A DNA stretch of 51,105 nt from the NCBI GenBank assembly GCA_937891085.1, contig CALAEY010000002.1:1-51105 (forward strand), in the 5' to 3' direction. Position 1 is the first letter of the stretch; the number at the start of each line of letters is the position of its first letter. The stretch is from an uncultured Prevotellaceae bacterium. Lineage in GTDB: Bacteria; Bacteroidota; Bacteroidia; Bacteroidales; Bacteroidaceae. Below, piece by piece: positions 40,633-49,421 of this stretch. Below the pieces are notes generated by a model, which worked only from the letters and a program-made list of their open reading frames with translations, ran no database searches and was not told the origin of the DNA. The position numbers and the translations under genes are program-made.

Positions 40633-42024
40633 ATGAACAAAAGAAAAGTACTCCTGGCTGCATGCTTATCTGCAGCCATTTCACTGCCTTCATTCGCAGG
40701 TGGTATCTTGACAAATTCCAATCAATCCATTGCTTTCATGCGCCAATTTGCCAGAGGAGCAGTAATAGATGTGGATGGCGTTTTTTTCAACCCTGCTGGT
40801 TTGGCTTTTATGAATGATGGTTTCCATCTGTCTTTCAGTTGGCAGAATGCATATCAAGAGCGTAACATTAATTCCGCTTCTCCTCTATATCCTGAGGACA
40901 CCCGCTTATTTAAAGGCACAGCCTCTGCTCCGATTGTTCCAAGTCTTTATGGTGTGTATAAAAAAGACAAGTTGGCGATTTCTGGATTTTTCGGTGTAGT
41001 TGGTGGCGGTGGTAAGGCTTCTTTCGATGATGGTCTGCCTATGTTTGCCACAGGAGTGATGTATGGTATTGCAGAGAATCCATTGATTAAGGGTGTTCAG
41101 CAATTGGCTGGTATCCAACGAGCATCCGACCTCTATACGTTGTCTTCGGCCATGGATGGACGTCAGTTCATCTTTGGCTTGCAACTGGGTGCATCTTATA
41201 AGTTTGCTGATTGGTTCTCTGGTTATGCTGGTCTCAGAGCCAACTATTTCAAGGGTGGCTACGAAGGTTATGTGAAAGCAGCCGTTGACCCTAATACGAT
41301 AGCAACCTTGATGGCCAATCCCGCTATTCAAGCTTACATGGCTGCAAATCCAGCAATGGCTGCACAAGTGGCACAGATGGCTGGCAATCCACTGGTGGAT
41401 CTTCGCTTGGATTGCTCACAGACAGGATGGGGTATCAATCCAGTCATCGGAGCCGACTTCAAGTTTGGTAAGTTAAACTTAGGTTTGAAGTATGAATTTA
41501 AGACCAATCTCAACATTGAGAATGACACTAAGGAAAACACAGATCCAGACGGTGCATTGGCTGCTTTCAAGGATGGTGTGAATACTCCAAGCGATGTGCC
41601 TTCACTCTTCGCTGCAGCTGCTCAGTATGAAATTCTGCCTAATTTGCGTGTTTCTGCAGAATATCACTGGTATGATGACAAGCATGCTGGAATGGCCAAT
41701 GATAAGCAGAAAGCTCTGACGCATGGTACACATGAGGTTTTAGCAGGTGTGGAATGGGATATCAACAAGACTTTCACCGTTGGTATTGGTGGTCAGAATA
41801 CAGATTATGGTCTTTCTGACGATTTCCAGAGTGATACAGCTTTCTCATGCGACTCTTATTCCATCGGCTTCGGTGGTGCAGCGCATCTGAGCAGTAAGCT
41901 GAAACTCAATGTTGGTTACTTCTGGACTACCTACAAGGATTATGACAAGAACTCAGCACTGAGCATGAACACTTACAGTCGTAAAAACCGAGTGTTTGGC
42001 GTAGGTATTGACTATACTTTCTAA
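40633..42024 (+). CDS. OmpP1/FadL-family outer membrane transporter
   Basis: The 463-residue protein has a signal peptide ending near LPSFA and the FadL-type N-terminal hatch pattern (GGILTNSNQSIAFMRQFARGAVIDVDGVFFNPAGLAFM), with the conserved NPAG(L/M) motif. A 14-strand-like barrel follows, ending in DYTF. FadL proteins take up hydrophobic compounds such as fatty acids across the outer membrane. An Ala/Met/Asn-rich insertion around residues 220-260 (ANPAIQAYMAANPAMAAQVAQM) would lie in an extracellular loop and is unusual. The gene has its own promoter and strong terminator. Confidence 0.88.
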   Translation: MNKRKVLLAACLSAAISLPSFAGGILTNSNQSIAFMRQFARGAVIDVDGVFFNPAGLAFMNDGFHLSFSWQNAYQERNINSASPLYPEDTRLFKGTASAPIVPSLYGVYKKDKLAISGFFGVVGGGGKASFDDGLPMFATGVMYGIAENPLIKGVQQLAGIQRASDLYTLSSAMDGRQFIFGLQLGASYKFADWFSGYAGLRANYFKGGYEGYVKAAVDPNTIATLMANPAIQAYMAANPAMAAQVAQMAGNPLVDLRLDCSQTGWGINPVIGADFKFGKLNLGLKYEFKTNLNIENDTKENTDPDGALAAFKDGVNTPSDVPSLFAAAAQYEILPNLRVSAEYHWYDDKHAGMANDKQKALTHGTHEVLAGVEWDINKTFTVGIGGQNTDYGLSDDFQSDTAFSCDSYSIGFGGAAHLSSKLKLNVGYFWTTYKDYDKNSALSMNTYSRKNRVFGVGIDYTF

Positions 42025-42052
42025 TACTCTCTCTAACATATTTTAGTTTTTT

Positions 42053-42091
42053 ATCGGTCTTCTTGTTTCTTTATCGGGCAAGAAGACCGAT
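42053..42091 (+). terminator. Terminator after the FadL-like gene
   Basis: A perfect 13-bp stem (ATCGGTCTTCTTG at 42053-42065 with 42079-42091) followed by a T-rich tail. Confidence 0.85.
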
Positions 42092-42172
42092 TTTATTGTT
42101 TTTTGATGCTATGTATTAAATAAATTATTTATCTTTGCACCAGAAGAATATAAAATATTAATCGGTTTTGAC

Positions 42173-42508
42173 ATGAAAAAGTATTTATTATTAGGCGTAT
42201 TTGCAGCAGGTCTGCTTTGCGCACCATGTGCAGTCATTAACGCTCAAGAGCCTCAGACTGCAGTCAATGCAGATTTGGCAAAGCAGCAGGCTAAGGAAGC
42301 TAAGGCTGCTGCTAAGAAGGCAAAGGAAGAAGCCAAGGCCATGAAGGCTCAAGTGAAGGCTGAGAAGGAAAGACTTAAGACAGAGAAAGCTGCTGAAAAG
42401 GCAAGAAAGGCTGCTGAAAAGGCAAAGAAGCAGCAGGAAAAGGCTGAAAAGGCTATGAAGAAGGCCCAGAAGCAGGCTGAAAAAGCTGCTAAGCAGTTAC
42501 AGAACTAA
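42173..42508 (+). CDS. Exported Lys/Ala-rich coiled-coil protein
   Basis: The 111-residue protein has a signal peptide (MKKYLLLGVFAAGLLCAPCAVINAQ, about 1-25). The remaining ~85 residues are nearly all Ala, Lys, Glu and Gln, with repeated EKA(A/E)KA units, predicting one long, highly charged helix. No known family is recognised. A TATCTTTG element at 42130-42137 precedes it by 35 nt and a hairpin follows, so it is a monocistronic gene. It resembles periplasmic Lys/Ala-rich helical proteins that bind anionic envelope components, but that is only analogy. Confidence 0.7.
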   Translation: MKKYLLLGVFAAGLLCAPCAVINAQEPQTAVNADLAKQQAKEAKAAAKKAKEEAKAMKAQVKAEKERLKTEKAAEKARKAAEKAKKQQEKAEKAMKKAQKQAEKAAKQLQN

Positions 42509-42531
42509 TTTAATCATTTATTGGTCAGGCA

Positions 42532-42563
42532 GAAATGGGTGTGCTGCAAGGCATATCCATTTC
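42532..42563 (+). terminator. Probable terminator before queC
   Basis: GAAATGG and CCATTTC, extended by G-U-containing pairs (GTGTG/CATAT), form a 12-bp stem followed by TTTCC. No preQ1 aptamer was recognised in the 104-bp gap. Confidence 0.55.
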
Positions 42564-42612
42564 TTTCCACTCCAATCGTGTATTCCAGAACACCACGTAA
42601 AAAACAGGAAGA

Positions 42613-43293
42613 ATGAACAACAGACATTTTATTCATGACGCTAAAGCGTTAGTTGTATTCAGCGGTGGACAAGATTCCACCACTTGCCTTTTTTGGGCGA
42701 AGCGAGAGTTTAAGGGAGTTGTTGCACTGACTTTCCGTTATGGACAGAAGCATGTGAATGAGGTAGAGTATGCCCATGCCATTGCAGAGAAGGCTGGGGT
42801 GGAGCACTATATTCTAGATGTGCCTCTCATTGGTAGCTTAGGCAGCAATTCACTTACCGATCCATCCATAGAGATGGATGAAACTAAACCAGAATCCTCA
42901 TGCCCTAATACCTTTGTACCAGGAAGAAACCTTTTCTTCCTCAGTATTGCTGCAGTCTTTGCACATGAGAAAGGTATCAGCCATATCGTTACGGGCGTAT
43001 CGGAGACAGACTTCAGCGGCTATCCCGATTGTAGGGATGCTTTCATCAAGTCATTGAATGTCACCCTGAACTTAGCTTTGGAGACGCAGTGCGTCATTCA
43101 TACGCCACTGATGTGGATAGACAAAGCTGCTACATGGGCATTGGCCGATGAGCTTGGTGTATTCGACTTGGTGCGTTATGAGACCCTGACGTGCTATAAC
43201 GGCATTCCTGGTGAAGGCTGTGGGCATTGCCCTGCCTGTCAGCTTCGTCGTGAAGGCTTAGAAAAATATTTGGCAATCAGAAATAAGGAATAA
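42613..43293 (+). CDS. queC: 7-cyano-7-deazaguanine synthase QueC
   Basis: The 226-residue protein has the PP-loop ATP-binding motif VVFSGGQDSTT (residues 14-24) and the C-terminal zinc-binding cysteine cluster CYNGIPGEGCGHCPACQLRR. QueC converts 7-carboxy-7-deazaguanine to preQ0 with ATP and ammonia in queuosine synthesis. It is followed after 5 bp by queF, the next enzyme of the pathway; queD and queE are not in the window. Confidence 0.96.
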   Translation: MNNRHFIHDAKALVVFSGGQDSTTCLFWAKREFKGVVALTFRYGQKHVNEVEYAHAIAEKAGVEHYILDVPLIGSLGSNSLTDPSIEMDETKPESSCPNTFVPGRNLFFLSIAAVFAHEKGISHIVTGVSETDFSGYPDCRDAFIKSLNVTLNLALETQCVIHTPLMWIDKAATWALADELGVFDLVRYETLTCYNGIPGEGCGHCPACQLRREGLEKYLAIRNKE

Positions 43294-43298
43294 CGCAC

Positions 43299-43754
43299 AT
43301 GGAAGAGAAAAGAACAACACTGAAGGCTTTAGGCCGTAAGACGGAGTATCGTCAGGATTATGCTCCTGAGGTATTGGAGGCATTCGACAATAAGCATCAG
43401 GAGAATGACTACTGGGTGCGTTTCAACTGTCCGGAGTTTACGAGTCTGTGTCCTATCACGGGGCAGCCAGACTTCGCGGAAATCCGCATTGGCTATATTC
43501 CTGATGTCAAGATGGTGGAGAGCAAGAGTCTGAAACTCTACCTTTTCAGCTTTCGTAATCATGGGGCTTTCCATGAAGACTGCGTAAACATCATCATGAA
43601 AGACCTTATCCGCTTGATGGATCCTAAGTACATAGAAGTTACAGGTTTCTTCACTCCAAGAGGAGGGATCTCCATACATCCATACGCCAATTATGGCCGT
43701 CCTGGCACTAAGTATGAGCGTCTGGCAGAGGAGCGGCTCTTCAAACATGAATGA
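43299..43754 (+). CDS. queF: NADPH-dependent 7-cyano-7-deazaguanine reductase QueF
   Basis: A 151-residue protein of the short, unimodular QueF type. The catalytic Cys51 lies in FTSLCPITGQPD with the proton-donating Asp58, and the QueF motif ESKSLKLYLFSFRNHGAFHED carries the NADPH- and substrate-binding residues. It reduces the nitrile of preQ0 to the amine preQ1, the base inserted into tRNA. It is cotranscribed with queC. Confidence 0.96.
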   Translation: MEEKRTTLKALGRKTEYRQDYAPEVLEAFDNKHQENDYWVRFNCPEFTSLCPITGQPDFAEIRIGYIPDVKMVESKSLKLYLFSFRNHGAFHEDCVNIIMKDLIRLMDPKYIEVTGFFTPRGGISIHPYANYGRPGTKYERLAEERLFKHE

Positions 43755-43790
43755 CAGATTAGACCCTCTGCATCATACTTGAAAATTATT

Positions 43791-43832
43791 TAGGGAAGTT
43801 CTTGTTTTATATATGGAACTTCCCTAATTTTG
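43791..43832 (+). promoter_or_regulatory. Terminator hairpin with overlapping GH3 promoter
   Basis: TAGGGAAGTTC (43791-43801) and its exact complement (43816-43826) form an 11-bp stem followed by ATTTTG, ending queCF transcription. The -7 box TAATTTTG (43825-43832) shares bases with the 3' arm, and TTG (43802-43804) lies 20 nt upstream in the loop. Confidence 0.65.
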
Positions 43833-43858
43833 TATGACTAACCTTAAATACTTGAGAT

Positions 43859-46228
43859 ATGGTGCGAAAAACTATCGGCAGCCTACTTGTGGTTGTCCTC
43901 AGCATAGGCACTGCTTCTGCTGACAATGTGAAAAACATGTATCGTAAAGGATGGATTGACTTCAACAAAAATGGAGTCATGGACATCTACGAAGATCCCA
44001 ATGCTTCTGTGGAGGCGCGTATTGCCGATTTGTTGGGGCAGATGACGCTTGACGAGAAAACCTGCCAGATGGCTACGCTCTATGGCAGTGGGCGTGTCTT
44101 GAAGGACAAGTATCCTACAGAGAACTGGAAGAATGAAATATGGAAAGATGGCATTGGAAATATCGATGAGCAGGGCAATGGTGTGCAAGATGGGTTGAAT
44201 TATGAACTTTCTTTTCCTTGGACTAAGAGTATTCAGAACCGTCATGAGATTCAGCGCTGGTTTGTGGAACAGACACGACTGGGTATTCCTGTAGACTTTA
44301 CCAACGAGGGCATTCGTGGGCTTTGCCATGACCAAGCCACTTCTTTCCCTGCACAGTGTGCTCAAGGTTCTACATGGGATAGGGAACTGATAGGTGAGAT
44401 TGCCCGTATCACTGCTGAAGAGGCACATGCACTGGGATATACCAATATCTATAGTCCAATCCTCGACCTCTCACAAGATCCTCGTTGGGGCAGAGTGGTG
44501 GAGAGTTATGGCGAAGACCCCTATCTGGTAGGCGAACTGGGCAAGCAGGCTGTCCTGGGCTTGCAGAGTCGTCATGTGGTTTCTACGCCAAAACATTTTG
44601 CAGTTTATAGCATTCCTGTGGGTGGCAGAGACGGTGGCACACGTACAGATCCGCACATTGCCCCGCGAGAGGTGCGCACCATCTACCTTGAACCTTTCCG
44701 TAAAGCGTTCCAAGAGGCAGGGGCCCTGGGTACTATGGCATCTTATAATGATTATAATGGCGAACCGATTATAGGTAGTTACCATTTCATGACGGAGATA
44801 CTGCGTCAAGAATGGGGTTTCAAGGGCTATGTGGTGAGCGATAGTAAGGCAGTGGAATACCTCTATGATAAGCATCATGTAGTGAATTCGGAAGAGGAAA
44901 TGGCTGCACAGGTGGTAAATGCCGGTATGAACATCCGCACCAATTTCACTCCACCACAGGACTTCATCCTTCCGCTGCGTAGAGCCATAGAGAAAGGCCT
45001 GGTTTCTCAGCGTACCATCGATCAGCGAGTAGCAGAAATCCTGTGTGTGAAGTTCTTCATGGGACTTTTCGATGATCCTTATCCTGGCGATGAAAAGCAT
45101 CCAGAAGCAGTGGTGCACACGCCAGAGCATCAGGCAGTTTCTTTGAGAGCTGCTTTAGAAAGCATGGTGTTACTGAAGAATGAAGGCAATTTGCTGCCAC
45201 TTTCCAAGAGCTTGAAGAAGATAGCCGTGATAGGTCCTAATGCCGATGAAACATCGAAATTGATTTCACGTTATGGTCCAGCAAGGGCACCAATCAAGTC
45301 TGTATATCAAGGCATTAAAGAATTCATGCCTGAAGCTGATGTGCGTTATGCCAAGGGTTGTGATATCATCGATAAGTACTTCCCAGAAAGTGAACTCTAT
45401 GACGTACCTCTGGATGCTGATGAGCAGCGCATGATCGATGAAGCAGTGGCATTGGCTAAGCAGTCGGAAGTGGCAATCATGGTGATGGGTGGCAATGAAT
45501 CTACTGTTCGTGAGAGCTATTCGCGCACTAGTCTGGATATGTGTGGCCGTCAGGAGCAGTTGCTGAAAGCCGTCTATGCCACGGGTACCCCTGTGGTGCT
45601 GCTTTTGGTAGATGGTCGCGCAGCTACCATCAACTGGGCAGATAAGTACATCCCAGCCATCATGCAGTGTTTCTTCCAAGCTGAATTCACAGGACAGGCT
45701 ATCGCCCAAGCTGTATTTGGTGACTATAATCCAGGTGGGCATCTCACAGTGACTTATCCTAAGTCTGTAGGACAGATACCATTTGCCTTCCCATTTAAGC
45801 CAGGATCGGATTCTCCAGGAACAGTACGTGTGGCAGGTGTGCTTTATCCATTTGGACATGGGCTGAGCTATACCACCTTTGAATACAGTGACTTGCAGAT
45901 TTCCAAACCTGTAATAGGCCCTTATGAGAACTTTACTGTGAGTTGTGTGGTGAAGAACACAGGAAATCGTGAGGGTGATGAAGTGGCACAACTCTATCTG
46001 CACGATGACGTAAGCAGCGTGATTACTTACGTCAAAGTGCTTCGTGGCTTCGAGCGTATACACCTACAGCCAGGCGAACAACGCAGAGTGGAGTTTAAGC
46101 TCACTCCTCAAGAACTTGGCCTTTGGAACAACGATGATAAGTTCATCGTAGAGCCAGGCACCTTCTCTATCGAGGTTGGTTCTTCAAGTACAGATATCCG
46201 CCTGAAAGGCAGTTTAACTGTTAGCTAA
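43859..46228 (+). CDS. GH3 glycoside hydrolase (beta-xylosidase/beta-glucosidase)
   Basis: The 789-residue protein has a signal peptide (to about TASA), followed by a GH3 catalytic barrel and sandwich (LGQMTLDEKTCQM, GIPVDFTNEGIRG, PILDLSQDPRWGRVVESYGEDPYL, STPKHFAVY). The nucleophile Asp is in VVSDSKAVEYL, where many GH3 enzymes have SDW. A C-terminal fibronectin-III-like domain (VKNTGNREGDEVAQLYL...) completes the standard architecture. An exported GH3 of this kind removes terminal xylose or glucose from oligosaccharides; a link to the GH115 enzyme 8 kb away is plausible. Its promoter overlaps the preceding terminator. Confidence 0.92.
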   Translation: MVRKTIGSLLVVVLSIGTASADNVKNMYRKGWIDFNKNGVMDIYEDPNASVEARIADLLGQMTLDEKTCQMATLYGSGRVLKDKYPTENWKNEIWKDGIGNIDEQGNGVQDGLNYELSFPWTKSIQNRHEIQRWFVEQTRLGIPVDFTNEGIRGLCHDQATSFPAQCAQGSTWDRELIGEIARITAEEAHALGYTNIYSPILDLSQDPRWGRVVESYGEDPYLVGELGKQAVLGLQSRHVVSTPKHFAVYSIPVGGRDGGTRTDPHIAPREVRTIYLEPFRKAFQEAGALGTMASYNDYNGEPIIGSYHFMTEILRQEWGFKGYVVSDSKAVEYLYDKHHVVNSEEEMAAQVVNAGMNIRTNFTPPQDFILPLRRAIEKGLVSQRTIDQRVAEILCVKFFMGLFDDPYPGDEKHPEAVVHTPEHQAVSLRAALESMVLLKNEGNLLPLSKSLKKIAVIGPNADETSKLISRYGPARAPIKSVYQGIKEFMPEADVRYAKGCDIIDKYFPESELYDVPLDADEQRMIDEAVALAKQSEVAIMVMGGNESTVRESYSRTSLDMCGRQEQLLKAVYATGTPVVLLLVDGRAATINWADKYIPAIMQCFFQAEFTGQAIAQAVFGDYNPGGHLTVTYPKSVGQIPFAFPFKPGSDSPGTVRVAGVLYPFGHGLSYTTFEYSDLQISKPVIGPYENFTVSCVVKNTGNREGDEVAQLYLHDDVSSVITYVKVLRGFERIHLQPGEQRRVEFKLTPQELGLWNNDDKFIVEPGTFSIEVGSSSTDIRLKGSLTVS

Positions 46229-46232
46229 GTTT

Positions 46233-48458
46233 TTAAAACTCATACCCAAGGTTGACGAAGAAGTCAAAATCCTTGGTTTTGTTGGAGTACCCTATGGTGC
46301 CTCCCACAGGACCTATCATGCTGCGAAAGTAGTAGGACAATGAGGTTCCAAGCATGGTGGCATGATCCATCAGCTGACTGAACTTGGAAGCATGCTGGGC
46401 AGCAGCAACACGTAGTAGAGCAAAGTGATTACGAGCTACTTGTAGTTGCCCTTGCAATTGTACACCCACGAAATGCTGATCGGTATGTTCCACATGGCCC
46501 ACACCTGCAAATGGCATCTGCTGCGTCACATAATGGCCAAACCATTGTCCACCTATTACATTCCCCAGCACCAGAGGCACATTGTCGCCAAAAATCAATC
46601 GCCCATAGAAGGTAGGTTGGAAAGTGAAACGACCAGAAGTCCATGATTTGCGCCACATGGCGCTTACGTCCATCAGGCCTGTTTCACCATGCATCTTGGC
46701 AAAGTCATCTGTGTGATAAGTGAAGTTGGCTATGAAGCGAGCTCCACGTGTGGGGAAGTTCCAGTTGTCCTCAGAGATATAGTTCACATCCGCCCTATAA
46801 CTGATGTAGTGGTCGTTGTTGAGTGAAATCTTCTCCGGATCATGTTTGCGATCAATGAGCAGATGGCGGAAGTGATAGTAATCCCACTGTGCACTGAAGT
46901 TGACCTCCAGATTGCGGATGTTATAGTTCAGCAAAGAGAGATTGGCTGTGTGCTGATCGTATGTGATGTTGTAGTCCTTGCTGCCTTCCTCGAACACGTT
47001 GATGTCGTTGTATCGGAAGATGTATGAGAATGACGGACGTGTAAAACTACGAGGGTGCAGTGCGATATCAGCCCTTGCCATCATGCGACGGGCCAATCGC
47101 AGGGTGACGTCCACATCGGCAGGGACGGCAGCACGCAGCGGCACGTCGGCATTGAGCTGCATAGCCACTATCTCCTCTGTGTCGAAGCGAGCACCAAGGT
47201 TCACCTGTGTGCTCATCTTTTCACCTGCTTGGAAGATGAGTTTGGTACCTTCGTCCGTATGGATGGTGCGGCAGTTGGCATCCTTATAGAAAAGGTCCAC
47301 GCGCATGGATGTCTTTACCTGTTCTACACGATCCACATTGATAGTATCGCCCTCATGCAGATGGAACTTCGAGCGCAGGAAACGCTGGTCGTTTGTTGTC
47401 ATGTTCTGAAACTCCAGCGACTGGACCCTAATGGACTTTGCCTGTGTGAGATGGATAGGTTGCAGTATAGCAGGCTGATAGTACTCTGGTATCCCTATGC
47501 GTTTCTTCAGAGCAATTAGGTCGTCCCATTTCTCCATGGCTTTCTGTTCTCCACGATTGATCAAGGTATCGATGGCTTCAGGAGAGAAGCTGGCAGCCGT
47601 ATAGCCCTTTGTGTTCACACGGATTACCAGGTCAGTCATAGCCATGTTTTCCTCGTACTTATTCTTACAATTCACGTCGATCAGTTGCAACAGCAGGCTG
47701 GTTGGTGAAGCCAGATCATTTGCGGTCTTCATCTCATCATCTTGCACACTGACACCAATGATGATTTCTGCCCCCATCTCACGAGCCACATCTACAGGAT
47801 AGTTGTTGCGCAAGCCGCCATCCACTAAGACCTCATCACCCAACTTCACGGGTGAGAACACCATCGGAATAGCCATAGAGGCACGCATGGCTTGTGGCAG
47901 GTAGCCGCTATGAAACACATGCTCCGTATTGTTCACTAAGTTGGTCGCCACACAGGCAAAGGGAATGGGCAGATTATTGAAGTCAATAGAGTCGTTGTAT
48001 CCCACGGTGAGATTCTGGAATAAGTCTGCTAAATTCTTTCCTATGATGAATCCACCGTCTGTCACATCATTGTTAGAGAATACCAATGAACGCGATAGTA
48101 GATAGGCATTCTGCTTCCGACGCTCGGCCATTCTTTGGTATTCCAGATTCTCACGGTCGGAGAGTAGGAATGTCCAGTCTTGCTCCCTCACGATAGAGTC
48201 CATCAGTGTGGCATTATAGCCTATGGCATACAGGCCTCCGATGATGGAGCCCATGCTGGTGCCAGTCACTATATCTACAGGAATGCCAGCCGCTTCTAGC
48301 ACCTTCAATGCTCCGATATGTGCCACGCCCTTAGCACCACCGCCACTTAGCACTACGCCCACTTTCTTGCGCATCTGAGGTAGCTCTGTCTGGGCATAAC
48401 TTACCCCTGTGAGCAGCAGAATTAGGGTACATACTATCCACTTTTTCATTGTATTCAT
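46233..48458 (-). CDS. Patatin-like phospholipase fused to an outer membrane beta-barrel
   Basis: The 741-residue protein has a signal peptide ending near VSYAQ (about 23). A patatin domain follows with oxyanion motif GGGAKG, nucleophile Ser68 in GTSMGS and catalytic Asp in LVDGGLRNNYP. After a POTRA-like segment (about 360-430) the C-terminal half is a BamA/D15-type beta-barrel ending DFFVNLGYEF. This is the layout of PlpD-type (type Vd) autotransported lipases. The start at 48458 overlaps the stop of the methyltransferase gene as ATGA; the longer frame to 48572 would lack a signal peptide. Confidence 0.9.
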   Translation of the reverse strand: MNTMKKWIVCTLILLLTGVSYAQTELPQMRKKVGVVLSGGGAKGVAHIGALKVLEAAGIPVDIVTGTSMGSIIGGLYAIGYNATLMDSIVREQDWTFLLSDRENLEYQRMAERRKQNAYLLSRSLVFSNNDVTDGGFIIGKNLADLFQNLTVGYNDSIDFNNLPIPFACVATNLVNNTEHVFHSGYLPQAMRASMAIPMVFSPVKLGDEVLVDGGLRNNYPVDVAREMGAEIIIGVSVQDDEMKTANDLASPTSLLLQLIDVNCKNKYEENMAMTDLVIRVNTKGYTAASFSPEAIDTLINRGEQKAMEKWDDLIALKKRIGIPEYYQPAILQPIHLTQAKSIRVQSLEFQNMTTNDQRFLRSKFHLHEGDTINVDRVEQVKTSMRVDLFYKDANCRTIHTDEGTKLIFQAGEKMSTQVNLGARFDTEEIVAMQLNADVPLRAAVPADVDVTLRLARRMMARADIALHPRSFTRPSFSYIFRYNDINVFEEGSKDYNITYDQHTANLSLLNYNIRNLEVNFSAQWDYYHFRHLLIDRKHDPEKISLNNDHYISYRADVNYISEDNWNFPTRGARFIANFTYHTDDFAKMHGETGLMDVSAMWRKSWTSGRFTFQPTFYGRLIFGDNVPLVLGNVIGGQWFGHYVTQQMPFAGVGHVEHTDQHFVGVQLQGQLQVARNHFALLRVAAAQHASKFSQLMDHATMLGTSLSYYFRSMIGPVGGTIGYSNKTKDFDFFVNLGYEF

Positions 48459-49165
48459 GCTTTTGTAATCTTTGCCAAATAATCGTAATGCTCGCCTTGC
48501 AGCACCACCTCCATGATATATCCACAGGCTTCTGCTTGGGCAGAGAGGGTGTCTGCATCTACATATAGCCACTGGAAGGGCTCTCCCTTAATATCCTTAT
48601 ATTGAAGCTGATACACCAATTCGCCATAGTAATAGTCTAAGTCGGGTAGTTCTATGATGCCCTCCTCATCTTCAAAGAGATAGCAGAGGTCTGAAGAATC
48701 GCAGAGCAACTGTCCACCAGGCTTCAGAATGCGATCGAGTGTCTGAAAGAGTAGGGGAAGTCGCTCCACTGTGCCTACCATACCAGCTCCGTTCATCAGC
48801 ATCAAGACTGTGTCAAACTGCTCATCAAAAGTGAAGAAATCTTGTAGCAATGCCCGTTTCACACCTCTTTCCTGCATGGTCTGCACAGAGAGTGGGGAGA
48901 TATCTATGGCAGTGACATCTACGCCACTCTGCTGAAGAGCCAAGGTATGGCAGCCACTGCCTGCCCCTACGTCCAGCGTATGTCCATTGGCCATCTTCAA
49001 GGCCGTTTGCTCTAAATGAGGCATCTCTTCGAAGCTGCGAAACAGCGTAGATACTGGCAGTTCGTCTTCATCGAACATCGGAGAGAACACACGCAGCGTC
49101 TCTGCTTTTCCATATTTGTGATAGTCGGCAATGGCCTGTCCCATAGGGTCTTGATTTGCATTCAT
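48455..49165 (-). CDS. Class I SAM-dependent methyltransferase
   Basis: The 236-residue protein has the SAM-binding motif I LDVGAGSGCHTLAL, followed by VTAIDIS (motif post-I) and LKPGGQLLCDSSD (motif III region). The start at 49165 is preferred because a TACCTTTG -7 box on the minus strand (49192-49199) would place the transcription start at about the upstream ATG (49189). Its stop overlaps the patatin gene start (ATGA), giving a two-gene operon. The substrate is unknown; coupling to a lipase suggests a lipid- or envelope-related target, as an inference only. Confidence 0.88.
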   Translation of the reverse strand: MNANQDPMGQAIADYHKYGKAETLRVFSPMFDEDELPVSTLFRSFEEMPHLEQTALKMANGHTLDVGAGSGCHTLALQQSGVDVTAIDISPLSVQTMQERGVKRALLQDFFTFDEQFDTVLMLMNGAGMVGTVERLPLLFQTLDRILKPGGQLLCDSSDLCYLFEDEEGIIELPDLDYYYGELVYQLQYKDIKGEPFQWLYVDADTLSAQAEACGYIMEVVLQGEHYDYLAKITKA

Positions 49166-49240
49166 CGCTTCACATGAGTTATTGTTCAAGACAAAGGTAG
49201 GAATATTTCCTTAAAATCCTTGTCTACATATTGAAAAAGA

Positions 49241-49330
49241 ATGATGAACAACTCCATCTTCGATGACAAAGCTGTGGTCATCAATCAGAATAAGTGGCGT
49301 GCCCGTGCTTTCTTCGGCTTCAGAATATAA
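49241..49330 (+). other. Possible 29-residue ORF in the MTase-proS gap
   Basis: An ATG at 49241 opens a 29-codon frame (starting MMNNSIFDDKAVVINQNK) in the 256-bp divergent gap. No promoter directly upstream and no family recognised. It could be a small protein, a gene fragment or chance. Confidence 0.2.
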
Positions 49331-49381
49331 TATCCTGAAAGAAAGATAAACAGCCATTACAGTTATGTGAAATTTTTTTTG

Positions 49382-49389
49382 TAATTTTG
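49382..49389 (+). promoter_or_regulatory. -7 element TAATTTTG of proS
   Basis: TAATTTTG lies 32 nt before the proS start at 49422; no good -33 box is visible. Confidence 0.55.
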
Positions 49390-49421
49390 CAGCCACTTAA
49401 TGAAAAAATACAGAAAAAGAT

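Noticed and set aside
42509..42612. preQ1 riboswitch upstream of queC
   Set aside because: The gap holds a long hairpin with a T-rich tail, but no preQ1 aptamer pattern was recognisable.
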